Below, piece after piece: positions 1-8,578 of a stretch of DNA of 64,000 bases. This DNA comes from Candida dubliniensis CD36 (lineage: Eukaryota; Ascomycota; Pichiomycetes; Serinales; Debaryomycetaceae). The notes under the pieces are model-generated. The model did not search any database. It saw only the letters and a program-made list of their open reading frames with translations, and had not been told where the DNA came from. The translations under genes were made by a program, and so were the position numbers. How positions within the stretch are numbered: the stretch's first letter is position 1; each line of letters opens with the position of its first letter. The stretch is from positions 496,001 to 560,000 of the forward strand of contig NC_012863.1 of assembly GCF_000026945.1 (NCBI RefSeq), in the 5' to 3' direction.

Positions 1-553
1 TTAAATATCCATCCTCATAACCACTTGCATCAAAATCACTTTCTAACAGTTCTTCATTAAATGTATCACTATCACTAAGTATATATTCATCATCTTCATA
101 ATCTTCATCACCTCTACCCCCATCAATGTTGGCATCCTCATTAGCATTAATACTTTCCTTTAGTTCTCCATTCAAAAATTTCAAATACGATTTATTAGTA
201 TCAAATTCATCCAATTCCTCCTCCTCCTCCTCTTCATCATCATCATCATCGAACTCTTCTTTTTCTTGAACAAATTTCCCATTAGGAACATCATTTATAA
301 TATCATTACCATTTTCTTGTATACTGGTTTTACTATTCAGTATAATCTTTGCGATTTTTTCATCAATCGATACATCTGAACTATGATTATGATTATTATA
401 CGAAAACACTTCGTTCTTGTTGTTACTGTTACGACTTTTTCTTATAGGTGATCGAAGTGGATTGGCTTTACCTATATTATGTTTCAAATGAACGGAATTA
501 TCATCATCATCAGTATTATTGGTGAATCTGGGAACCATAGAAAATCCCGACAT
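1..553 (-). CDS. Unidentified acidic protein, N-terminal 184 residues (cut by window edge)
   Basis: The frame opens at an ATG at 553 (reading leftward) and stays open to base 1, so the C-terminus lies outside the window. The visible 184 residues begin MSGFSMVPRF. They are hydrophilic and rich in Asn, Ser, Asp and Glu, with a continuous acidic run near the middle (around genomic 190-260, mostly Asp/Glu) and a second Asp/Glu-rich stretch near the left edge. A short basic patch (SPIRKSRNSNNK) lies around residues 38-50. I see no signal peptide, membrane segment or recognisable domain, so no function is proposed. The lack of stops over 550 bases and the strong protein-like composition make it a real gene. 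It lies downstream of AHP1 on the same strand, about 480 bases away. Confidence 0.75.
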   Translation of the reverse strand, partial: MSGFSMVPRFTNNTDDDDNSVHLKHNIGKANPLRSPIRKSRNSNNKNEVFSYNNHNHSSDVSIDEKIAKIILNSKTSIQENGNDIINDVPNGKFVQEKEEFDDDDDEEEEEEELDEFDTNKSYLKFLNGELKESINANEDANIDGGRGDEDYEDDEYILSDSDTFNEELLESDFDASGYEDGYL

Positions 554-1033
554 ATTCGTGTAGTATTGTAAACAATTTCCTCTTTTAAAAGGGGGGGGGG
601 GTGGTAGTAGCTTATAATTGTATATTGAATTCCAATCAAAATCGTATTATTTGTTTGTTTATGTATTTGTTGTTGTTTTTTTTTTTCGCTCTCTCTGTTA
701 AAGTTGGCTGGTTAAATTTTTCAAATTTGTTTTGGAATTGAAGAAATTTCATGCACCGCATGGTAGCATCAACATACCGTTTAAACTTGAACCAGAGACA
801 GATAATGATTCAATTGAGTAGCACCCAAACACAATCCTAGAGACTATAACGGCTAACTGAATCAGTATTTCAACTTCTAAGTACTACAAGAGATATGAAC
901 TTTACACTTTGTACCGGTTGGTTTACCGAAATTTGGCATATATATTCATATAATTCAAAATTCATTAAACCCTACAAAATTTTCATCTTACCAAATTCAA
1001 TCTCATCTTCCTATTCTTCTATAATTTACTTCA
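554..1033. other. Intergenic: AHP1 3' end and promoter of the left-edge gene
   Basis: No gene seen. It holds a run of 11 G at 591-601 (poly-C on the strand of the left-edge gene, about 40 bases before its ATG), a T-rich tract near 670-690 and an AT-rich TATA-like stretch near 940-950. Confidence 0.6.
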
Positions 1034-1564
1034 TCAATTGTGGATTCTCTTTAAAATAGTTTCAGCACTAGAAATTTCCAGGAAACCTAAACTATCTTCA
1101 GTTTCCAAATAAGTGATTTCTCCATTAACAACAATACTAGCATATCTTTGTAATCTTAACCCCATACCGGCCAGAGTCAAATCAGCAACAAATCCATCAC
1201 CCAATTCTTTAGAAATAGAAGCATTAGGATCAGTAGCAAAAATTACATAATTCTCTTCATCAGTATAACCTAAAGCTTTAGCCCATGCTGCCATTACAAA
1301 TGGATCATTGGCAGATAAGACAATGATTTTTTTAACACCTTTGTCTTTGAAATCTTTTAAATGCTTCAAATAATCAGGGATATGTTGTTCGGTACATGTT
1401 GGCGTGAATGCACCAGGCACAGCAGTGACAACAACAGTACTGTTTTGAAATAAAGATTTTAAATCCAATGGTACTGGAGAAGCACAAGCAATCAAACTTG
1501 AATGGTCTTTAGAATAAGGGATGTATTTTGGTTCAATGTTAGTTGGAAATTTACCGTCAGTCAT
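1034..1564 (-). CDS. AHP1: Thioredoxin peroxidase, Ahp1-type (atypical 2-Cys peroxiredoxin)
   Basis: A 176-residue peroxiredoxin of the Prx5/Ahp1 class, which reduces alkyl hydroperoxides and H2O2 at the expense of thioredoxin. The peroxidatic cysteine is C57 in the signature PGAFTPTCT. C27 stands where the resolving cysteine of S. cerevisiae Ahp1 lies (that protein uses C31 and C62 and is also 176 residues long). There is no signal peptide and no C-terminal peroxisomal SKL tail, so a cytosolic place is likely. Residue 131 is encoded by CTG; read as Ser it gives DLTSAGMG rather than DLTLAGMG. The ATG at 1564 is the natural family start. The upstream region carries AP-1-type elements (see 2212-2218). 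The family is certain; the symbol rests on the match to Ahp1 and on remembered Candida gene order. Confidence 0.93.
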   Translation of the reverse strand: MTDGKFPTNIEPKYIPYSKDHSSLIACASPVPLDLKSLFQNSTVVVTAVPGAFTPTCTEQHIPDYLKHLKDFKDKGVKKIIVLSANDPFVMAAWAKALGYTDEENYVIFATDPNASISKELGDGFVADLTLAGMGLRLQRYASIVVNGEITYLETEDSLGFLEISSAETILKRIHN

Positions 1565-2460
1565 AATGTATGTAGTTTAGTAAAGATTGATTAAGAAAGA
1601 AAAAGGAAAAGAAGAAAGCAATTGCAGTGAAATTGGGAGATATTTATACAATTTAAAGTAGGGAGGAGGAGCGGAGGCAGGGAGGCAAGGAGGCAAAAAC
1701 TGAAAACAAAAGTGGTAGTTAAACAAAGGGGGAAAGAAAGAAGGACAAGGAGAGAATTGTTAGAGAAACCAACAAATTGAGAGGGGGGGGGGGAGGAATA
1801 AACCTTTTTACGGATCATTCTATATATCTTATAACCGAAACCTCATATAATATGTTGTTACTCTCATCCTTAATTAATCTTAAACAAAATCTTTCGCAGG
1901 AGAAAAGTCCGAAAAAAAATTCTTCTCAATTCTATTTTGTGTTGTTGTTAATCAATACTGATGTTGATGTAGATGGGTAATCGTACCCATTAACGTTATT
2001 ACACAAATATATTTTACTCATTCCCGACTCGCTCTATTATTATTGCTATTTATTCCAGAGTAATATAGCAAACTGAACTGAATATTCAGTTTTATCAGGT
2101 TATGTTCTACAACTATTCAATATCTTACACAAATGATATTCTATGTTGAGCAATTATCGGCTATTGCTTTATCCACTTTCCGAGACAAAGCAACAACAAT
2201 GTCATGTTTAATTACTAATTCAACTCAATGAGATCACTTGATAATACTACCAGTCTTACGTCATTTGCTTACAATTCTCAACAGACCCCTTTTCCTTTCC
2301 TTTCTTTCTCCTGTTCCGGGATTTCGATTTCTATAAATTATACTCTCCTACTACCATATCTCTTCGTGGTGGTGCTCTTAACTCCAATAAACAGGTTATG
2401 TACACATACACACAGTTTTATATTATTTCCTATTTTCCCACCAACTCTACTTCGATTCAA
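1565..2460. other. Intergenic: AHP1 promoter and GPI11 3' end
   Basis: No convincing gene; the short open frames here are low-complexity. For AHP1 (leftward) it holds a TATA-like TATATAT at about 1821, a purine-rich stretch at 1600-1760, a run of 11 G at 1783-1793, and two matches to the Cap1/Yap1 consensus TTASTAA, at 1577-1583 and 2212-2218. Confidence 0.6.
2212..2218. promoter_or_regulatory. Yap1/Cap1-type response element TTACTAA
   Basis: Exact match to TTACTAA, the AP-1 element used by Yap1 and C. albicans Cap1 in oxidative-stress promoters. It lies about 650 bases upstream of the AHP1 ATG. A second core, TTAGTAA at 1577-1583, is only 13 bases before the ATG and is more doubtful because of its position. 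Binding is inferred. Confidence 0.4.
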
Positions 2461-3240
2461 CTAATTTTGATCAACTGAGTGGGAGAAGTAATTTACAATT
2501 AACGACAAGACCCCACCTACAACCCCACCTAAATAACCACCAATCAATAATGTAATTGGCCATTGTTGCCATGGTCTATCCCAATCTAAAGGAATAGGTA
2601 TAACTCCTAACCAACAACCACCCAATGTCAACAAAACACTAGATAATATACAATGACGGAAAATAATCCGGTACAAATGATCTTGCTTGAATAATTTGTT
2701 AATCTTATTGACATCCAAATTGAATAATATAATTAAAGGGTTGAAAATTAATTGGGATAAATGCAATGATAAATATAATGTTTTCAATGAATATTTATAA
2801 ACTGGTGCACCCATTAAAACAATTACAACAAACAATGGTAATGACAATACAATACTAACAAATATACTTGATCCAATTAAAAGTGGAACATTATTATCAC
2901 TAACTGAACCATTGTTAAGATCATTTTTGGTTGATTTTTTCAATGGTAATAAATTGATATAAATAATGTAATTATAAATCACTTGTATAGGTATACTTGT
3001 AAGAAATCCTTTCCACATCACCGTTTCTAAATCTTGAGTTAACCCAGAATAAAACATCGCAACAAGTATAAATATATTATGAAATGGAATAACTAATAAA
3101 TTGTTTTTAATTTGAGGAACAAATGTCAAATATGATGGACGTGATTGTTTGGATTCAGAATCAGTTTCTAAGTTATTGTTGTTGGATACATCCTTACTGA
3201 AGGATACCGTCTTTTTCATAGGTCTAATTGTTGCCGGCAT
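2461..3240 (-). CDS. GPI11: GPI-anchor biosynthesis protein Gpi11 (PIG-F family)
   Basis: A 259-residue multi-pass ER membrane protein of the PIG-F/Gpi11 family. The family supports the transferases (Gpi7, Gpi13) that add ethanolamine phosphate to mannoses of the GPI precursor. The diagnostic C-terminal motif DWDRPWQQWP is present at about residues 218-227, followed by a glycine-rich final membrane helix (IGGYLGGVVGGV). About six hydrophobic segments follow a hydrophilic N-terminal tail of some 45 residues. The ATG at 3240 is the first in frame. The gene is divergent from CFT1. The product serves proteins such as the GPI-anchored wall protein encoded at 8.6-10.1 kb; they share a pathway, not an operon. 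Confidence 0.92.
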   Translation of the reverse strand: MPATIRPMKKTVSFSKDVSNNNNLETDSESKQSRPSYLTFVPQIKNNLLVIPFHNIFILVAMFYSGLTQDLETVMWKGFLTSIPIQVIYNYIIYINLLPLKKSTKNDLNNGSVSDNNVPLLIGSSIFVSIVLSLPLFVVIVLMGAPVYKYSLKTLYLSLHLSQLIFNPLIILFNLDVNKINKLFKQDHLYRIIFRHCILSSVLLTLGGCWLGVIPIPLDWDRPWQQWPITLLIGGYLGGVVGGVLSLIVNYFSHSVDQN

Positions 3241-3908
3241 TCCTAAAATTTATAGTCTATATATATATGTGATAAAATCTGAGAATACCAATTTATAAAT
3301 ATTATACCTCTATATCAGAGCGGAGTTGTTATGAAATGGCGTTGAGAAGTTAATATTAAGGTGCTCCTGGAGGTGAACTATTTTTCAATTTTTTATTGAT
3401 TGTTAGTTAACTATTTGTTTGAATTTATTTGCGCGTGAGTGGATTTACGCCAAAGTCGTGTCTTTTTGCTGCTCGTGGGACGAACAAATAAACTTTCGAC
3501 TCATTGAAGAATACATGGACCTACAACTCCTCCCATCTCGACTGCTACTGGTTAAAAACGACGAAAGCGAATGGCCATAACAATACTGTTAACAAATCTA
3601 CATCTATACACTTTGTTATCTTTTGAAATATTCTATTAACAGCATAACATATATCTTCTCTCTTTATTAGAGTGATTATCATCATCATCAATTATGTATA
3701 TGATGATTCTTTAAGAAGAAATCTTTTGGTGTTAAAAAAAAAGGCGACCACCAACATCTCATCAACAACAACAACAACAACAACAACCAAAAACAAAAAG
3801 TGCGTTGCAAGAATTTTTTTTTTTTTTTTCATTCTACTAACTAACCACTTAAATCATATCCAATTTCTTAGCTTCCCTTCGTTATCACTATCAATATTAT
3901 ACTCTGCT
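3241..3908. other. Divergent promoter of GPI11 and CFT1, with possible 5'-leader intron of CFT1
   Basis: No gene. The CFT1-proximal part has CAA/CAN repeats (3760-3795), a run of 17 T ending near 3830, an exact branch-point heptamer TACTAAC at 3835-3841 and a pyrimidine-rich TTTCTTAG ending at 3871, 38 bases before the ATG. Confidence 0.5.
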
Positions 3909-6900
3909 ATGGATGCATATCACGAATTCATTGATCCATCAAAAGTGAATAATTGTGTGGGATGTAATTTCATCTCATCAACCAAAAGAAACCTCATAGT
4001 GGGTAAAGGGTCATTATTACAAATTTTTGATACCATCCAATTAAAACAATCCACTATTAATAAACCACAATATCGATTGAAATTAATTGATCAATTCAAA
4101 TTACAAGGAGCAATCACTGATTTAAAATCAATTAGAACTATTGAAAATCCTAATTTGGATTATTTAATGGTATCGACTAAATATGCCAAGTTTTCAATAA
4201 TTAAATGGGATCATCATTTAAATACTATAGCCACGGTTTCATTACACTATTATGAACATTGTATACAGAATTCAACGTTTGAAAAACTTGCTGTTTCAGA
4301 ATTGATTTTAGAACCAACATATAATTCAGTAAGCTGTCTTCGATTCAAGAATTTATTATGTTTTTTACCGTTTGAGGTTATAGAAGAAGATGATGATGAT
4401 GAAGAAGAAGAGGATGACGAGGAGGAGGAGGAGGATGAAGATATGAAAGACTCCAAAGAAAAGACAGACAAAAAACAATTGAAAACTGATGAAATAGAAG
4501 AAGATACAAATGGTACTAATAAAGAATCACATTTATTCTATGATTCCAGTTTTATAATTGATGCCACTACTTTAGACTCATCAATAGATACCGTTGTTGA
4601 TATGCAGTTTTTACATAATTATCGTGAACCAACAATTGCAGTGTTGTCTCTGAAACAAGAAGTTTGGGCTGGGAATTTGATCAAATCAAAAGACAATATC
4701 CAATTTCAAGTATTAACTTTAGATTTAAATCTGAAATCTACAATTTCTGTATTCAAGATTGATAATTTACCCTATGAAATCGATAGGATCGTTCCATTAC
4801 CAAGTCCATTAAATGGTACATTATTAGTTGGTTGTAATGAATTGATACATGTGGATAATGGAGGGGTATTGAAACGTATTGCCGTCAATAAATTTACTCG
4901 TTTGATAACTGCATCAATTAAAAGTTTCCAAGATCAATCTGATTTAAATTTGAAATTAGAAAATTGTTCCATAGTACCTATTCCTGATGATCACCGTGTT
5001 TTGTTGATTTTACAAACAGGGGAGTTTTATTTTATTAATTTTGAATTAGATGGGAAATCAATTAAAAGAATTCATATTGATAATGTTGATAAAAAAACTT
5101 ATGATAAAATACAATTGAATCACCCTGGTGAAGTTGCTGTATTAGATAAGAACATGTTATTCATTGCCAATTCCAATGGGAATAGTCCTTTAATACAAGT
5201 TAGATACCGTGACTCATTAAAAACACTGGAAACCAAAGAATCTAAATTAAAGCAAATTGAAGGCAAAGAAAAAGAGGACACCAATGACGAAGAAGAAGAA
5301 GAGGATGAAGATGAAGATGACTTGTATAAGGAGGAAGAAGAGGAGGAAACTCAAAAAACGATAAGTAAATCTCGTATCGAGTTTTTATACCACGATGAAT
5401 TGATTAATAACGGTCCATCATCTACTTTTACATTAGGAATATGCTCAAAAGAGAGATTCAAATGTAACTTACCTAATCCAAACTATAATGAAGTTTCTAT
5501 TTTGAGTAATGCCGGGACTGATTCACAAACCAAATTGAATATAATCACTCCAACGATTCAACCATCTATTTCATCATCATTAACATTTTCTCAAGTTAAT
5601 CGAATGTGGAATTTAAATCAAAAGTATTTGATAACTTCCGATGATGTCAATTATAAATCGGAAATTTTTCAAATTGAAAAATCTTATGCGAGAATGAAAT
5701 CAAAACATTTTATTAATAATGAATTAACCATCAATATGCACGAATTAAATAATGGTAAATTCATTTTGCAAGTGACACCTAAACAGATTGTATTATATGA
5801 TAATAAATTCAAAAAAAGATTCACATTGAATGATGAAATTAAAGATGATGAAATTTTAAGTAGTATTTTAAGAGATGAATTTTTAATGATTTTCTTAGCT
5901 AGTGGTGATGTAATGATTTTTGCCATTAATACTTATAATGAATCATACGATAAAATAGAAATTCCAAAATTATTAGATGATACAATTATCACCACCGGGT
6001 ATATTACTAATTCTCATTTATTGAGTGCAGTTTCTAAAAATGTTAATTTGTTATTAGGTAATAGCACCACCAACAATGACAACAACAAAAGTAACAATAA
6101 GAAAAAGAGAAAATATAGTGCTTTAAGTACTTCTGGAAGAGATAAGAAAAATACTGAAAAACCACAAACAACAGCAGCACATACACCAAAAGTAAATAAA
6201 GTGAAAACATTTGTTTTGGTCACTGGTGACAACCGTATTGTTGCATTTAATAGATTTCATGGAGAAAAATGTTATCAGTTAAACAATGTTGATCGGTTTA
6301 CTGATAATCTTTCCCTTGGATTTTTTGACCCAAACCAACAAACAGTTGATCCATTTATAAAACAAATCATGTTGAATGAATTGGGTGATAAATTTGATAA
6401 TAAAGATGAATATCTTACTATTTTGACTATTGGTGGTGAAATATATATGTATAAACTTTATTATGATGGAGAGAATTATTTTTTCAAAAAGGAAAAAGAT
6501 TTAACTATTACGGGTGCTCCAGATAATGCTTTCCCCTATGGTACTTCAATTGAAAGAAGATTAGTATATTTCCCCAATTTAAATGGATTCACTAGTATTT
6601 TTGTGACTGGAGTAATTCCATATTTGATTTTGAAAACCATTCATTCAATTCCAAGAATTTTCCAATTTTCAAAAATTGCTGTCATGTCAATTTCAGCATT
6701 TTCAGATTCCAAAATTAAAAATGGATTGATTTTTTTGGATAATCAACAAAATGCTCGTATTTGTGAATTACCATTAGATTTTAATTATGAATTCAATTTA
6801 CCAATGAAACATGTGGATATTGGAGAACTGATTAAATCAATAGCATACCATGAGACGTCTGATACAGTTGTATTATCAACATTTAAACAAATTCCTTATG

Positions 6901-8171
6901 AATGTCTTGATGAAGAAGGGAAACCAATTGCTGGTATTATCAAAAATATTAAAGACACACCTGCCATTTCATTTAAGGGTTCTGTTAAATTAGTCTCACC
7001 CTATAATTGGACGGTCATTGAAAATATTGAATTAGGGGATAATGAAGTTGGCATGACGATAAAATCAATGATTCTTGATGTTGGGTCAGAATCAAAGTCT
7101 ACGGTTGGAACTGATCCCAATTCATTAATTAAAAAATATAATAAAAAGAAACGAGAATATATCGTTATTGGAATTGGGAAATATCGTATGGAAGATCTTG
7201 CTGCCAATGGGATTTTCAAAATATATGAAATCATTGATATTATTCCTGAACCTGGGAAACCAGAGACTAACCATAAATTTAAAGAGATTTTCAAAGAAGA
7301 TACTCGTGGTGCTATCACCAGTATTTGTGAATTAAGTGGACGATTTCTAGTATCACAAGGTCAAAAAGTGATTGTTAGAGATTTACAGGATGATGGTACT
7401 GTTCCAGTAGCATTTTTAGATACCCCAGTATACGTTTCTGAATCGAAAAGTTTTGGCAATTTAGTAATTTTGGGAGATCCATTAAAAGGATGTTGGTTAG
7501 TTGGATTTGATGCTGAACCATTTAGAATGATAATGTTGGGTAAAGATACCCAACATATATCAGTAGAATGTGCTGATTTCATAATCAATGATGATGAAAT
7601 ATTTGTATTGGTTGCTGATAATAATAATGTTCTTCATTTATTAAATTATGACCCTGATGATCCTCAATCAATTAATGGTACCAAACTATTAACCAAGGCA
7701 TCATTTGAATTGAATTCAACAATATCATGTTTAAGGTCATTACCATTGAAAGATATTGATGAGAAAGTACAAAATGAGACCGATGCTGCCGCTGCCGCTA
7801 CAATCCCTCTTCCAAATAATACCCAAAATAACTTCCAAGTGATTGGATCTACCCAAGATGGATCATTTTTCAATGTTTTCCCCATTAATGAAGCAGCATA
7901 TCGAAGAATGTATATTTTACAACAACAATTAATTGATAAAGAGTTTCATTATTGTGGATTAAATCCAAGACTTAATCGTATTGGTAGTATCAAATTACAA
8001 AATAATGAAACTAATACTAAACCAATTTTAGATTATGATTTGATTAGAAGATTTACTAAATTGAGTGATGATAGGAAACGAAATTTTGCTAATAAAGTGA
8101 GTGGCAAAGGTATTTATCAAGATATTTGGAAAGATATTATAAGATTTGAACATGCATTGAATGATCTATAA
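3909..8171 (+). CDS. CFT1: Cleavage and polyadenylation factor subunit Cft1 (CPSF160/CPSF_A family)
   Basis: A 1420-residue orthologue of yeast Cft1/Yhh1 and human CPSF160, the scaffold of the nuclear complex that recognises the poly(A) signal in pre-mRNA 3'-end processing. The protein is the usual length and shows the expected plan: beta-propeller-rich N-terminal and central regions and a C-terminal CPSF_A region ending near KDIIRFEHALNDL. I chose the ATG at 3909 (MDAYHEFIDPSK), which aligns with the fungal N-terminus. The frame is open upstream to a GTG at 3672, but that part is low-complexity leader. Two acidic Asp/Glu linkers (about residues 158-180 and 457-481) and a Lys-rich, NLS-like linker (about 725-750) interrupt the propellers. 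It is convergent with PGA38. A 5'-leader intron is possible. Confidence 0.95.
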   Translation: MDAYHEFIDPSKVNNCVGCNFISSTKRNLIVGKGSLLQIFDTIQLKQSTINKPQYRLKLIDQFKLQGAITDLKSIRTIENPNLDYLMVSTKYAKFSIIKWDHHLNTIATVSLHYYEHCIQNSTFEKLAVSELILEPTYNSVSCLRFKNLLCFLPFEVIEEDDDDEEEEDDEEEEEDEDMKDSKEKTDKKQLKTDEIEEDTNGTNKESHLFYDSSFIIDATTLDSSIDTVVDMQFLHNYREPTIAVLSLKQEVWAGNLIKSKDNIQFQVLTLDLNLKSTISVFKIDNLPYEIDRIVPLPSPLNGTLLVGCNELIHVDNGGVLKRIAVNKFTRLITASIKSFQDQSDLNLKLENCSIVPIPDDHRVLLILQTGEFYFINFELDGKSIKRIHIDNVDKKTYDKIQLNHPGEVAVLDKNMLFIANSNGNSPLIQVRYRDSLKTLETKESKLKQIEGKEKEDTNDEEEEEDEDEDDLYKEEEEEETQKTISKSRIEFLYHDELINNGPSSTFTLGICSKERFKCNLPNPNYNEVSILSNAGTDSQTKLNIITPTIQPSISSSLTFSQVNRMWNLNQKYLITSDDVNYKSEIFQIEKSYARMKSKHFINNELTINMHELNNGKFILQVTPKQIVLYDNKFKKRFTLNDEIKDDEILSSILRDEFLMIFLASGDVMIFAINTYNESYDKIEIPKLLDDTIITTGYITNSHLLSAVSKNVNLLLGNSTTNNDNNKSNNKKKRKYSALSTSGRDKKNTEKPQTTAAHTPKVNKVKTFVLVTGDNRIVAFNRFHGEKCYQLNNVDRFTDNLSLGFFDPNQQTVDPFIKQIMLNELGDKFDNKDEYLTILTIGGEIYMYKLYYDGENYFFKKEKDLTITGAPDNAFPYGTSIERRLVYFPNLNGFTSIFVTGVIPYLILKTIHSIPRIFQFSKIAVMSISAFSDSKIKNGLIFLDNQQNARICELPLDFNYEFNLPMKHVDIGELIKSIAYHETSDTVVLSTFKQIPYECLDEEGKPIAGIIKNIKDTPAISFKGSVKLVSPYNWTVIENIELGDNEVGMTIKSMILDVGSESKSTVGTDPNSLIKKYNKKKREYIVIGIGKYRMEDLAANGIFKIYEIIDIIPEPGKPETNHKFKEIFKEDTRGAITSICELSGRFLVSQGQKVIVRDLQDDGTVPVAFLDTPVYVSESKSFGNLVILGDPLKGCWLVGFDAEPFRMIMLGKDTQHISVECADFIINDDEIFVLVADNNNVLHLLNYDPDDPQSINGTKLLTKASFELNSTISCLRSLPLKDIDEKVQNETDAAAAATIPLPNNTQNNFQVIGSTQDGSFFNVFPINEAAYRRMYILQQQLIDKEFHYCGLNPRLNRIGSIKLQNNETNTKPILDYDLIRRFTKLSDDRKRNFANKVSGKGIYQDIWKDIIRFEHALNDL

Positions 8172-8578
8172 AGAATCATACTTAGATATATATATATATA
8201 TATAATGTTGTATCAATAAAAAGTACTTTTATTTATTTTTTCTACAAAAAGATGATGTGTTAGGTTAATCAATATACAACAAAAGATGACTTAAGGTAGG
8301 AAGATATAGAAATTGAACAACATTAGTTAATTACAATAAAAATGTCGAGCTATAGTGGAACAACCGTGATTATCCAAGCATGTCAATTTTCATGATCACC
8401 AAATCTCCATAGTTAAAAACGAAAAATATTGTTTAAGAATCGCAAATTATCAAATTACTATAATTATTATTAATTTTAATTATCAATCTATATAACGAAG
8501 CATATGTATGTTACACAATTTAATCTTTTTTTTTTTTTGAAGTTTTTCTTTTTTATCATAAGTTGAGTTTTATTATGA
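8172..8578. other. Convergent intergenic of CFT1 and PGA38
   Basis: No gene. AT-rich terminator region shared by two converging genes: a TA dinucleotide run just after the CFT1 stop (about 8187-8205), AATAAA-like A/T stretches near 8215, and a run of T near 8527-8539 that can serve the opposite strand. Confidence 0.5.

Noticed and set aside
3672..3908. 79-codon N-terminal extension of CFT1
   Set aside because: It begins at GTG, has no ATG, is low-complexity and contains branch-point and acceptor signals; the conserved N-terminus starts at 3909.
4250..4471. Leftward Ser-rich frame inside CFT1
   Set aside because: It is the antisense reading of the acidic GAN-repeat linker of CFT1.
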